In this document: positions 25,587 through 34,629 of the stretch, piece after piece
Position numbering within the stretch: the first letter of the stretch is position 1
Layout: every line of letters begins with the position of its first letter
Source of the DNA: Flavobacteriales bacterium
GTDB taxonomy: Bacteria; Bacteroidota; Bacteroidia; Flavobacteriales_D; Sanyastnellaceae
Direction: 5' to 3'
Assembly: GCA_028823145.1 (NCBI GenBank)
Contig: JAPKCA010000013.1
Location: 1-34,629 of the forward strand
DNA: 34,629 nt
The notes under the pieces: generated by a model
Database searches by the model: none
Told to the model about the DNA's origin: nothing
Seen by the model: the letters and a program-made list of their open reading frames with translations, nothing else
Position numbers and translations under genes: made by a program

Positions 25587-27782
25587 ATGGCTCCGTCCTC
25601 AAATAACCGCGAAAAAGACTCAAAATCGAAGTCAACTGCATCAAAGCCGGTTGGTTCATTTCGCTTTTCCGGAGATGAAATGGAGGCGTTTGATGACCAA
25701 ACGGCAAGTGACTTGGAGTTTGATGCCATTCGAGCATTGCTCCTCTCCCATTGCCACAATCCTACCGCTCAAGATCGAGCGCTCAAGCTTCGTCCTCTGC
25801 GAAATCGAAAGAACATGGTTCGTGCGCTGGAGGAATCAAAAGAATTGCTCCAAATCAAGAGAGAGGGCCATGCATTCCCCGCTGTAGGGTGCGAAGAAAT
25901 CACCCGTGAAATCGAGTGGCTATCGATTCGAGAAGCCGTTTTAGAGGAACAAAGTTTTCAGCGATTACGAACGGCATCCATCACTGTAAATGACGTTGTT
26001 GAGGCACTTCGTGGGAAAGCAGAGACATTTCCACGGTTGTCCTACCTCTTGAGAAACGTATACCACACCACCGAAATCATCCAAGCCATTGACAGCGTCT
26101 TCGATGCGAAAGGCCAGGTCAAGAGCGATGCTTCGGCCAAACTCGTCCAAATTCGGGAGGAACGAATCCGCGTGAAACGAAATGTCAACCGCCAATTCGT
26201 TCGCGTGCTCAAGGACTATAGCGAACGCGGGTGGCTGGCTGACACCAAGGAGGGATTTATCAGCGAACGACGGGTGCTCGCTGTCAATAGCACCCACAAA
26301 AGAAAAGTCCAAGGCTCGGCGCTAGGACAATCCAAAAATGGTAGCATCACGTTTATCGAGCCAGCGATCAACGTCTCCCTCAATTTTGAATTGGAGATGC
26401 TTCGGGACGATGAACGAAAAGAAATCCTGCGCATCCTCCGCGAGTTGACGCGTACCATTGGCCAATTTTTACCACTCATCAAAGCGTACCAAAAGCTGTT
26501 GGTTGAATTGGACTGGATCCGTGCCAAAGTGCAGCTTGCTCAACAATTTGGAGGCGATCTGCCCGGCTTACGAAATGACCATAGTTTTCACTTGATACAA
26601 GCATACCACCCGCTCCTCTACATGCAAAATGAGCGGATGGGATTGACCACTGAACCGCAAACGCTTGCACTGCATGGCAAGGCTCGGATGTTGGTGATCT
26701 CCGGTCCAAATGCCGGCGGAAAATCCATTGCACTCAAAACGGTCGGGTTGCTTCAAGTGATGCTCCAAAGCGGCTTACTGGTTCCCGTTCATCCCACCAG
26801 TGAAATGGGACGGTTTGATACTATTCTCACCGATATAGGGGACAATCAAAGCATTGAAAATCAACTTAGTACATACAGTTACCGGCTCAATCGCATGAAG
26901 GGGTTCCTCGAGCACGCGGGGCCTACGTCACTTTTGCTTTTGGATGAATTTGGAACGGGCTCAGACCCTGAACTCGGTGGTGCATTGGCCGAAGTTTTTT
27001 TCGAAGAATTGTATGAGCGGGGGTGCTACGGAGTCATCACGACGCACTATGCCAACATCAAATCTCGTGCTTCACAATTGCCCCATGCGTTCAATGGTTC
27101 CATGCGCTTTGACCGGGAGTCCTTGGAACCTCTGTTCAAGCTCGATATCGGCACACCCGGCAGTTCTTTTACCTTCGAAGTTGCAACCATCAATGGCATC
27201 GAAGACCAACTGATCCAACGTGCCAAAAACAAATTGGATGGGAAAAAAGTCCAATTGGATGAACTCATTGGTGAACTGCAAAAAGAGAAAAACACCCTGG
27301 CCAAGTTGACCGACCGCAGCCTTCGCAAAGACTTGGAGCTAGACCAACTCCGTCAACGCATGGAAGCGGAAAGGGAGCACCTGAATGAACGGGCCGATCA
27401 CCAGCACGGAGTAGCAGAAGAACAAAACAATTCCCTCAACCGGGGCCGAAAACTCCAACAATTCGTCGATCGATATACTGCAGAAAGCAAAAACAAAGAG
27501 CTGCTCGAAGACGTGCGCAAATACTTGGCCATGGAACGGGCGAAGCTGGACGACGCCTCAAAGTCCGCTGCGGTAAAACGCAAGGCCATTCTTGGGGGAA
27601 AGCCCAAAAAGCGTCCCAAGCATTTCGTTGAACGCATCCAAGTGGGTTCGATTGTGCGTCTGCGAATTGGTGGCAAGGAACGAGGTGAGGTCATCGAATT
27701 GAATCAAAGCACCGCCTTGGTTCTATTTGGCTCATTCAAAACCCGAGTCGAGCTCACGAAGCTCACATGGGTAGCCCACTGA
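25587..27782 (+). CDS. mutS2: MutS2-like endonuclease/MutS family ATPase without an evident Smr domain
   Basis: MLVISGPNAGGKSIALKTVGLLQVMLQSGLLVPV..FDTILTDIGDNQSIENQLSTYSYRLNRM..SLLLLDEFGTGSDPELGGALAEVFFEEL. Ends shortly after the coiled-coil/KOW-like region. Confidence 0.9.
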   Translation: MAPSSNNREKDSKSKSTASKPVGSFRFSGDEMEAFDDQTASDLEFDAIRALLLSHCHNPTAQDRALKLRPLRNRKNMVRALEESKELLQIKREGHAFPAVGCEEITREIEWLSIREAVLEEQSFQRLRTASITVNDVVEALRGKAETFPRLSYLLRNVYHTTEIIQAIDSVFDAKGQVKSDASAKLVQIREERIRVKRNVNRQFVRVLKDYSERGWLADTKEGFISERRVLAVNSTHKRKVQGSALGQSKNGSITFIEPAINVSLNFELEMLRDDERKEILRILRELTRTIGQFLPLIKAYQKLLVELDWIRAKVQLAQQFGGDLPGLRNDHSFHLIQAYHPLLYMQNERMGLTTEPQTLALHGKARMLVISGPNAGGKSIALKTVGLLQVMLQSGLLVPVHPTSEMGRFDTILTDIGDNQSIENQLSTYSYRLNRMKGFLEHAGPTSLLLLDEFGTGSDPELGGALAEVFFEELYERGCYGVITTHYANIKSRASQLPHAFNGSMRFDRESLEPLFKLDIGTPGSSFTFEVATINGIEDQLIQRAKNKLDGKKVQLDELIGELQKEKNTLAKLTDRSLRKDLELDQLRQRMEAEREHLNERADHQHGVAEEQNNSLNRGRKLQQFVDRYTAESKNKELLEDVRKYLAMERAKLDDASKSAAVKRKAILGGKPKKRPKHFVERIQVGSIVRLRIGGKERGEVIELNQSTALVLFGSFKTRVELTKLTWVAH

Positions 27783-29510
27783 CTAATCCACCACCAGCTT
27801 GCGCGTGGCCGAAGCCCCTCCTGCTGTCTGGATGGTGACGTAGTAGAGTCCTGCGTCCAACGCAGCAACGGAGAATGACGGGATCTCCAATCCGGAAACA
27901 TCCATGGATTTGATAAAACGCCCCAGGTTATCGTACAACCGGATTTCCACTGCTCGAATCTCTCCGGACCAATCGATCGCAACCGACTCATTCGCCGGAT
28001 TCGGACGCAGTTTCCACGGATTTTGAATCAGCCAGTTTTCTTCAACATCCACGATACCGCAGATCGATTGTTGCGCACACGGCGTTTCAAATTCGGTTAC
28101 GTAGCTTCCGTCCAACCACTCCAAGCCCGTTCCAATAGGATCCAAAAAGTTATAGAGTTTCTCCTCTTCCGAAATGGGATTGTTTCCATCCCAATGGTAA
28201 CTCATCTTCCCATAATAGTCCGGTTGGGTTGGGTTCGTGCAATACGATGCTCCTCCCGTCAAAGTCCCAACAATGCGCTGATTCTGATCGAATAAAGGCG
28301 AGCCAGAAGACCCCCCTTCCGTCACACCGTGGTTGGTTTCTGTCTCTACCCACGTCACGCGCCAATGAGCTTGCGGGTGGTAAGCGCTGCTGCTTGAAGC
28401 ATTGTTGGTGTAGGTCGATATTTTCTTTCGATCTCCTGCAGGATGGTGAATGCCCACCCCTTCTTGAGGTGCAGACCCCGACACATCCCATCCAGCATAA
28501 AACGGCACCCACGTACCGAAGATCTCATCCTCTACTTCCATGAGTAAGAAATCAGATCCATTGATGTTGTTGCCTACCGCGTCATCTGAACTGGTGAGGA
28601 AATAGACTCCTGTACGGGTGTGGCTATTGAAGCTGGATGTGCTCTCGCATTCAAAGTATTCATAGTTGTATCGCACCTTCAGCAAAGCCCAATCCGTGTC
28701 TGTCATATCATCCGCACAATGAAAGGAACTCAAAAGGAGTTGCCGGCAATCCTGCGCCGTGTTGTTGACCATGGCTCCTGAACACAAGAATATTCCTCCA
28801 TTCTGAGAAATGCGAAGGCGAACCACCGCATCTCGCTGACAAACCCAATCTTCTCCTTCTGGACAATTCACATCCACTTCGCAAGGGTCCGACCCTCGGT
28901 TGTTTTCCGTCAGCAAGTCATACTCTCCATCCAACCACAGGTAGCGAATAAAATACCCCAATCCGTTGATGTTCAACTGTGGAGTTCCGATGGATTCAAA
29001 TGGCTGTGCATAGCGAATGACGACTTGTTCTCCGGGGATTTCGCCACTAACCCACAGGCCATGGTCATTGTTTTCGGTGTAATCCACCGGGCCTTCCACA
29101 TAAGGAACATTGAAAACACCGGCAGCGGACTCTAGCGTTAGCTGTGATCCCACGGGCAGGTGGAACTGATCGAAATACACACACAACGCCGGTGCATCTT
29201 CGACTTTGACGCTAAGCTTCCACACGGAAAGGTTGCCTTCCACAGTCATCACTGCTGCTTCGAAAAAATCCACATCTGCTTCGATGATTTCGCCCTGCAT
29301 GGTTTTCCCCGTATTCTCTTCATGCCAAAAGGCACGATTCCATAGCTGCTGCACATTGGGTGCCGAGAATTCCAAAACCACCTCGGGAATCCATCCATTT
29401 TCGTCCGCTGTCACCGAACTATCCTGTGCCATCGATGCAATCGCGGCCATCCAAAACATCCATCCCAACATCAGGGCCATTGGGTCATTCTCTTTCCAAT
29501 ATGTAATCAT
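27783..29510 (-). CDS. Secreted trypsin-like/lysyl endopeptidase-like serine protease with T9SS sorting domain
   Basis: His motif LLLSSFHCADD, DWALLKVRY, Ser motif GVTEGGSSGSPLFDQNQRIVGTLTGG; C-terminal RPNPANESVAIDW..LDAGLYYVTIQTAGGASATRKLVVD. Confidence 0.9.
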   Translation of the reverse strand: MITYWKENDPMALMLGWMFWMAAIASMAQDSSVTADENGWIPEVVLEFSAPNVQQLWNRAFWHEENTGKTMQGEIIEADVDFFEAAVMTVEGNLSVWKLSVKVEDAPALCVYFDQFHLPVGSQLTLESAAGVFNVPYVEGPVDYTENNDHGLWVSGEIPGEQVVIRYAQPFESIGTPQLNINGLGYFIRYLWLDGEYDLLTENNRGSDPCEVDVNCPEGEDWVCQRDAVVRLRISQNGGIFLCSGAMVNNTAQDCRQLLLSSFHCADDMTDTDWALLKVRYNYEYFECESTSSFNSHTRTGVYFLTSSDDAVGNNINGSDFLLMEVEDEIFGTWVPFYAGWDVSGSAPQEGVGIHHPAGDRKKISTYTNNASSSSAYHPQAHWRVTWVETETNHGVTEGGSSGSPLFDQNQRIVGTLTGGASYCTNPTQPDYYGKMSYHWDGNNPISEEEKLYNFLDPIGTGLEWLDGSYVTEFETPCAQQSICGIVDVEENWLIQNPWKLRPNPANESVAIDWSGEIRAVEIRLYDNLGRFIKSMDVSGLEIPSFSVAALDAGLYYVTIQTAGGASATRKLVVD

Positions 29511-29636
29511 TCCGTTGCAAGTTGAACCGCGAAATTAAGCCGATAATCCCAAAACAATTGGGGAAAATTGGGGGTGCATACATTTTTCAACCCCACCATC
29601 ACGGAGTAACTTACCCCCTCAATCCATCTGCGACCG

Positions 29637-31250
29637 ATGCATAGACGATTTTCTTTTCTCAGCGTTTCTCTTCTTTTCATCGGAATCTTTTTATGGAATC
29701 CCCATGCGGTGGGACAGGAATATGAAGAGCAGGGAAGAAAGTTTAACGCCTTGCTCTATTACGTGAATCAATTGTATGTGGATGATGTGGATTCTGAAGC
29801 ATTGGTTGAGGCGGCCATTGTAGGCATGTTGGAGGAAATGGATCCGCATTCGGTATACATTCCGGAGGAAGACCTCAAGGCGGCGGATGAACCGCTCAAC
29901 GGAAATTTTGAGGGCGTTGGAATTCAATTCAACATCTTCAAAGACACCATCATGGTCGTCTCCCCCATTTCTGGTGGGCCTTCCGAAAAACTTGGCATCA
30001 TGGCAGGTGATCGAATCGTCACTGTAGATGGCGAAGTCGTTGCCGGAATAGGCGTAACCAACAAGGATGTACAGCGGCTCCTCAAAGGACCTAAGGGAAC
30101 GAAAGTCACTGTTGGCATAAAACGAAGTGGTGAAAAAGGCCTGATCGATTATGAGATTATCCGGGACAAGATCCCCATTTTCTCTGTGGATGCCTCGTAC
30201 ATGGTTTCTCCGAGCATTGGCTATATCAAGGTCAATCGCTTTGCTAAAACCACCATGAGCGAGATGTATGCCGCATTTGCAAAACTCCAGCGCGAAGGGA
30301 TGCAAGATTTGATTTTGGATTTGCAAGGCAATGGCGGTGGCATGCTCCGAACAGCGATCCAGATGGCCGACGAATTCTTGTCTGAAGACAAACTACTCGT
30401 ATATACCGAAGGACGATCATTCCCTCGGGAAGACACCCATGCGCGCATTCCAGGTCGTTTTGAAAAAGGAAGGCTCATCGTATTGATTGACCAAGGATCG
30501 GCTTCTGCATCAGAAATTGTTTCCGGTGCTGTACAAGATTGGGACCGAGGGCTTATCGTCGGTCGCCGCAGCTTTGGAAAGGGGCTTGTTCAACGACCCG
30601 TGAACTTGCCAGACGGATCGGCTGTGCGCTTAACCGTTCAGAAATACTATACCCCTTCTGGGCGATGCATTCAGAAACCATACGACGCAGGCGTCGATGC
30701 TTACCGAAAAGAAAAGTATGAACGCTTCGAATCAGGCGAGTTGATGAGCCTTGACAGCCTTGTGTTGCCTGACAGCCTGAAATTCGCCACCCGCATCCAA
30801 GGACGCACGGTTTATGGAGGTGGCGGAATCATCCCGGATGTGTTCGTCCCCATTGACACCACAGACAATTCGGCGTATTTCAGTCGCATTTTGCGGAAAG
30901 GACTGGACAGTCGCTTTGCCTTGACGTACGTCGATGAAAACCGCGATGATATCGAGGTCAAGTACGGATCAGAGGATGCGTTCGTCGAACGCTTTGAAGT
31001 GACGGATGAGCTGATCTCCCAATTCCAAGCATTCGTGAGCGAGGAAGGCGTTGAATTCGATGAGGAGGGCTGGGAAGCTTCCGGAGAAGCCATCACGCTG
31101 CGCTTAAAGGCAATGATCGGCAGAAATGCGCTCAAACAGTCAACTTTCTACCGCGTTATATCCGGCTTAAACGAAAGTCTGCAGAAAGCGATTGCAATTC
31201 TACAGGATGGCACATTTGAAAAAACAAATCTTGCGCATAAGTCCTTTTGA
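29637..31250 (+). CDS. S41 family C-terminal processing peptidase with PDZ domain
   Basis: Signal peptide; PDZ GPSEKLGIMAGDRIVTVDGEVV; DLILDLQGNGGGMLRTAIQMADEF; VLIDQGSASASEIVSGAVQDWDRGLIVGRRSFGKGLVQ. Confidence 0.95.
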   Translation: MHRRFSFLSVSLLFIGIFLWNPHAVGQEYEEQGRKFNALLYYVNQLYVDDVDSEALVEAAIVGMLEEMDPHSVYIPEEDLKAADEPLNGNFEGVGIQFNIFKDTIMVVSPISGGPSEKLGIMAGDRIVTVDGEVVAGIGVTNKDVQRLLKGPKGTKVTVGIKRSGEKGLIDYEIIRDKIPIFSVDASYMVSPSIGYIKVNRFAKTTMSEMYAAFAKLQREGMQDLILDLQGNGGGMLRTAIQMADEFLSEDKLLVYTEGRSFPREDTHARIPGRFEKGRLIVLIDQGSASASEIVSGAVQDWDRGLIVGRRSFGKGLVQRPVNLPDGSAVRLTVQKYYTPSGRCIQKPYDAGVDAYRKEKYERFESGELMSLDSLVLPDSLKFATRIQGRTVYGGGGIIPDVFVPIDTTDNSAYFSRILRKGLDSRFALTYVDENRDDIEVKYGSEDAFVERFEVTDELISQFQAFVSEEGVEFDEEGWEASGEAITLRLKAMIGRNALKQSTFYRVISGLNESLQKAIAILQDGTFEKTNLAHKSF

Positions 31251-31282
31251 TGCATTATTTTTGAACCCAAAAACTTCAAGAC

Positions 31283-31810
31283 ATGAAATTGAAATATTCC
31301 TTCATCGCGACAGCCGTATTGGCACTTTCCATTATGGGATGCGATGCACCTTCCAGCGATTCGAAAGCCGTCTCACGTCCCGGTGAGGAGCAAGTAACAA
31401 CACGTGAACTTCCGGAGAACACCAGCCCGGGAAAATCCGGAAGCTTTGATCCAGCGAAAACGGAGACTCCGGTACCCGCCGGTCCCAAGACCACGATGAC
31501 ATTTGATACGTACGATCATGATTTCGGAACCATGGAATCGGGAGAATCCTCTACATATATGTTCCAGTTCACCAACACGGGAACCGAGCTGTTGATTTTG
31601 GATAAGTGCAAGGGCTCATGTGGTTGCACTGTTCCCAAATGCCCGAAAGAGCCGATTGCACCAGGGGCAAAAGGAGAGATTGAGGTGAAATTCAACTCAA
31701 AGGGAAAGAAAAATGCCCAAACCAAAAAGGTGACCATCAACGCCAACACGGATCCTGCACAGACCTTTCTGACCATCAAAGCCTTTGTCAACGAAGCCGT
31801 TGAAAACTAG
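31283..31810 (+). CDS. DUF1573 domain lipoprotein
   Basis: Lipobox-like LALSIMGCDAP; YDHDFGTMESGESSTYMFQFTNTGTELLILDKCKGSCGCTVPKCPKEPIAPGAKGEIEVKFNSKGKKN. Confidence 0.92.
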   Translation: MKLKYSFIATAVLALSIMGCDAPSSDSKAVSRPGEEQVTTRELPENTSPGKSGSFDPAKTETPVPAGPKTTMTFDTYDHDFGTMESGESSTYMFQFTNTGTELLILDKCKGSCGCTVPKCPKEPIAPGAKGEIEVKFNSKGKKNAQTKKVTINANTDPAQTFLTIKAFVNEAVEN

Positions 31811-32618
31811 CACTTTGTCTCGGCGCTTGTCCGAAACTCTGAAGAATAAGGTCCTGCATTGCGGGGCCTTTTTTCTTGTGTTGGTGGCTAGCACCCATGG
31901 GGGTGACGCACTCTCTCAGACGGGTTTGCCGCAATCGGGAGAAGTCTTGGAGTATGAGATCACCTATGAATGGGGCTTAATTTATTTGCGCGCCGGGGAT
32001 GTCACCTTTAGCGTGAAAGACACGTGCTTAGTGGATGGATCCAAGGGCTGGCACTTTCAAGGATACGGACAATCCAAATCTTGGTGGGATTGGTTCTACC
32101 ACGTCAACAGCACCTACACATCCATTGCGACAGAGGCCCTTTCTCCACTGTTCTTTTCACGCGTGGGAATAGAAGGTTCGCATGAATATGACCGAAGCTA
32201 TTCTGCAAACGCACAAGGCTTTTTCTTGAAATTCGGAGCCAACGATGAACGACAAGGATCCGTGATGATCGAGGGCGATGGAATGGCCCGAGATGTTATG
32301 AGCGCGGTGCATTGGTGCCGGCAACTAGACTGGAATCATGTCCAAGTGTCTTCCGTGATTCCCATGGAATTTATTTTGGATGGTGCAGTGCACTCGAGCC
32401 ATGTGCGATTTCTCGGGAAAAGAGTCTGGAAACACCCCAAAACACAAGAGGTGCACCCCTGCATTGTATTCAAGCCGTTATTGGTGGAAGGGACAGTCTT
32501 TAAGGCAGGGGAAGACATGACCATCTACGTTTCTGATGACGAACGGCGACTGCCTCTTTTCATCGAAACTCAGTTGGCCGTTGGATCCGCCCGTATTTAC
32601 TTGGTAAACCACCCATGA
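31785..32618 (+). CDS. DUF3108 domain-containing protein
   Basis: GEVLEYEITYEWGLIYLRAGDVTFSVKDT..STYTSIATEALSPLFFSRVGIEGSHEYDRSY. Start uncertain (TTG in track). Confidence 0.85.
   Translation: MSTKPLKTSTLSRRLSETLKNKVLHCGAFFLVLVASTHGGDALSQTGLPQSGEVLEYEITYEWGLIYLRAGDVTFSVKDTCLVDGSKGWHFQGYGQSKSWWDWFYHVNSTYTSIATEALSPLFFSRVGIEGSHEYDRSYSANAQGFFLKFGANDERQGSVMIEGDGMARDVMSAVHWCRQLDWNHVQVSSVIPMEFILDGAVHSSHVRFLGKRVWKHPKTQEVHPCIVFKPLLVEGTVFKAGEDMTIYVSDDERRLPLFIETQLAVGSARIYLVNHP
31848..31874 (+). terminator. Terminator-like hairpin 38 nt after the DUF1573 stop
   Basis: AAGGTCC-TGCATTGCG-GGGCCTT followed by TTTT (six T counting the stem end); lies inside the 5' part of the DUF3108 ORF. Confidence 0.5.
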
Positions 32619-32655
32619 CTCGTAGAGGAGTCCCAACCACCTCATAAAAATTGAC

Positions 32656-32961
32656 TTAGTGGTTAAGCGCGCTAAACGCACCTACATTGAAAACGCTTTC
32701 AAAACCCTGAGTTCTCAAAAACTTCGCCGCAGCCCCACTTCTCGCACCTGATCGACAGTAGCAATAAATCGGTTGGCCCTTGTCCCAAGCTGTTGACTTC
32801 CCTTCAAATGCCCCAGCATTCCAATCGGCCTGAACAGCACCTGGCCAAGTCCCTTCGGCACATTCCATGGGCGTCCTGCAATCCACAACAACGCCACCAT
32901 CGGCAGAGAGTTTCTCTCTAAATTCAGATGGCAATAAGTCAACCTTGGGTCCGAATAACAT
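32656..32961 (-). CDS. Rhodanese-like domain protein
   Basis: GGVVVDCRTPMECAEGTWPGAVQADWN..GQPIYCYCRSGARSGAAAKFLRTQGFESVFNVGA. Confidence 0.92.
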   Translation of the reverse strand: MLFGPKVDLLPSEFREKLSADGGVVVDCRTPMECAEGTWPGAVQADWNAGAFEGKSTAWDKGQPIYCYCRSGARSGAAAKFLRTQGFESVFNVGAFSALNH

Positions 32962-33595
32962 CGTCGTTTTGATTAAGCGTATGCGTAAGAATCAACCAAA
33001 TGGAACCGTGTCCCATTGAAATTTCACCATCTAACTCCATCTTTTTGAGGAGTTTGCTGATCACTTCACGACTCGAATTTAAATCTTGAGCGAGCGCCAG
33101 ATGCGATTTCGCAATCTCCATGCTGTCTGTCATACGGGAATATTCCTTCAAGTACTTCAGCAAACGTGATGACAACGAATCAAAAGAAACCTCGTCCAAT
33201 CTCATCATCGTCTTTTCCATCCGATCCTTTACCTCCACGGAAACAAACGCGTTCCATTCACCGTTTTCCGATCGAAGCTTAGCAACAGCCTTCCCAGGAA
33301 TCACAAGCATCTCAACGTCACTTTCAGCTTCTCCGAAGATCTTTGATTTGGATTCAACAACTGTAGAATAAACGCTTACGCCGCAAAGCATCCCTGGCTC
33401 AAGAAAGTAAAGCATCTGCTTGGAGCCATTCGAGCTCATGAGAGACAATTTGACATAGCCTTTGGCAACCAGCGTCACGTCTTCAGTTATATCTCCAGGC
33501 TTGCAAAGAATTTCCCCTGCAGAGAAACTTTTAAATTGTCCTGCAACAGCCAATTCATTCCTCAAATTTTCTGAAAACCCCAAAAACTCGAACAT
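32939..33595 (-). CDS. Crp/Fnr family transcriptional regulator
   Basis: Cyclic-nucleotide-binding fold FSAGEILCKPGDITEDVTLVAKGYVKLSLMSSNGSKQMLYFLEPGMLCGVS; C-terminal HTH SHLALAQDLNSSREVISKLLKKMELDGEISM. Confidence 0.93.
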   Translation of the reverse strand: MFEFLGFSENLRNELAVAGQFKSFSAGEILCKPGDITEDVTLVAKGYVKLSLMSSNGSKQMLYFLEPGMLCGVSVYSTVVESKSKIFGEAESDVEMLVIPGKAVAKLRSENGEWNAFVSVEVKDRMEKTMMRLDEVSFDSLSSRLLKYLKEYSRMTDSMEIAKSHLALAQDLNSSREVISKLLKKMELDGEISMGHGSIWLILTHTLNQNDDVIRTQG

Positions 33596-33608
33596 GAAAA
33601 ATGGTATG

Positions 33609-33649
33609 GACTGTATGCTATGCTAATTGTAGACTGTATGCTATGCTAA
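33609..33649. repeat. Two 18-bp direct repeats, 23-bp period
   Basis: GACTGTATGCTATGCTAA at 33609-33626 and again at 33632-33649, immediately upstream of the crp/fnr start. Confidence 0.95.
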
Positions 33650-33802
33650 ATATAGAATACAAAGCTTAATTATACAGATAAAGCTTCCGTAGTCCATCCG
33701 TAGGTTATCAATGGATTTAAATCACCCCTGGCGAAAACCCCATTCTAGAACTGAATTGAATGGAGCCGCATTCAGGTAGGCAACGAGATGTAAATTGCGC
33801 TC

Positions 33803-34629
33803 ATGACTCAACGAAAGCATCGGGATATCGGTTTCGCTCCTCCTCCCATCGATGAAGACTCAATCGAAGCAGTCAAGCGGGTTTTGCAGTCGGGTTGGAT
33901 CACATCTGGACCCGAGTTGGCCAAGTTCGAAGCTGAATTATCCAACTACTTGGAAGCCCAATCAGTTTTGTGTTTCTCAAGCTGGACAAGCGCCAGTGAG
34001 TTGGCATTGAGGTGGTTTGGGATTGGACCCGGTGATGATGTACTGATTCCTGCAATGACGTATGCAGCTACCGCAAACATTGTTCTCCATTGTGGGGCGC
34101 GTCCTGTCCTGGTTGACATCGACCCCTCCGAAAGAATCGTAACTGCTGAATTGTTGGCAAAAGCCTGGACTCCGCAAACCAAAGCCGTCATGCCCGTCGA
34201 TTTAGGTGGCTGGCCTGTGGATTACGACGCCATCAACGGTTGGCTTTCAAGTCCCGAAATTCGAAACTCCTTTCAACCCCAGAATCCGGTTCAAGAAAAA
34301 ATGGGGCGCCCGCTATTCTTGTCTGATGCGGCCCATTCATTTGGTGCACGGTACAAGGGCAAGGCTGTCGGCACGCAAGCAGACATCACCGGGTTTAGCT
34401 TTCACGCAGTTAAAAATTTGACCACCGCCGAAGGTGGAGCACTTGCCTTCAATTTGCCTGATACCTTTGACAAGGATTCCACAACTCGCTGGTTTCGTTC
34501 CATGGCCTTGCACGGTCAGAGCAAAAGCGCCTTGGAGAAATCCGTCTCAGGGGCATGGCACTATGATGTGATCGAAGCTGGATTCAAGTGCAATATGACG
34601 GATTTACAAGCGGCCATTGGTCGGAGTCA
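33803..34629 (+). CDS. DegT/DnrJ/EryC1/StrS family PLP aminotransferase, truncated by window end
   Basis: MTQRKHRDIGFAPPPIDEDSIEAVKRVLQSGWITSGPELAKFEAELSNYL..PAMTYAATANIVLHCGARPVLVDIDP..LFLSDAAHSFGARYKGKAVG..ADITGFSFHAVKNLTTAEGGAL. Absent from the ORF track because no stop lies in the window. Confidence 0.93.
   Translation, partial: MTQRKHRDIGFAPPPIDEDSIEAVKRVLQSGWITSGPELAKFEAELSNYLEAQSVLCFSSWTSASELALRWFGIGPGDDVLIPAMTYAATANIVLHCGARPVLVDIDPSERIVTAELLAKAWTPQTKAVMPVDLGGWPVDYDAINGWLSSPEIRNSFQPQNPVQEKMGRPLFLSDAAHSFGARYKGKAVGTQADITGFSFHAVKNLTTAEGGALAFNLPDTFDKDSTTRWFRSMALHGQSKSALEKSVSGAWHYDVIEAGFKCNMTDLQAAIGRS

Noticed and set aside
33609-33649. Direct repeats as a CRISPR mini-array
   Set aside because: Two 18-bp copies separated by only 5 bp, with no spacer-sized interval and no cas genes.
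1-34629. Phage defence, toxin-antitoxin, retron or biosynthetic island
   Set aside because: No reverse transcriptase, transposase, integrase, restriction, toxin-antitoxin or NRPS/PKS signature found; gene content is mainly housekeeping plus secreted proteins.

Overview
This window looks like a chromosomal segment of a Bacteroidota genome, probably marine Flavobacteriales. That is inferred from type IX secretion (T9SS)-style C-terminal tags, a PadR/PspC pair, a YtxJ-like protein, a fused 2-oxoacid dehydrogenase E1 and TAnnTTTG promoter-like elements. It holds about 28 protein genes, with partial genes at both edges, and one tmRNA (ssrA) on the minus strand. Most of it is housekeeping or ordinary accessory content: tag, miaA, mutS2-like, S41 peptidase, Lys1-like dehydrogenase, Crp/Fnr plus rhodanese, and several FAD oxidoreductases. 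No CRISPR array, transposase, prophage or recognisable defence island was seen. The points most worth a second look are: (i) a short 'YDDGxVxKK' C-terminal tag on two adjacent secreted proteins, plus a decayed stop-interrupted copy stranded beside ssrA; (ii) an EF-hand secreted protein with an EEVLHTINHVGH metal-site-like motif; (iii) a secreted protein with dockerin-like Ca-binding pairs at both ends; (iv) a 1012-aa regulatory-domain/TPR/coiled-coil protein coupled to a TonB-like gene; (v) a variant tmRNA tag whose apparent resume codon is not Ala or Gly; (vi) a palindrome plus promoter suggesting an autoregulated, possibly leaderless PadR gene; (vii) an 18-bp direct repeat upstream of the crp/fnr gene. 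None of these is demonstrated to be a new system from sequence alone.
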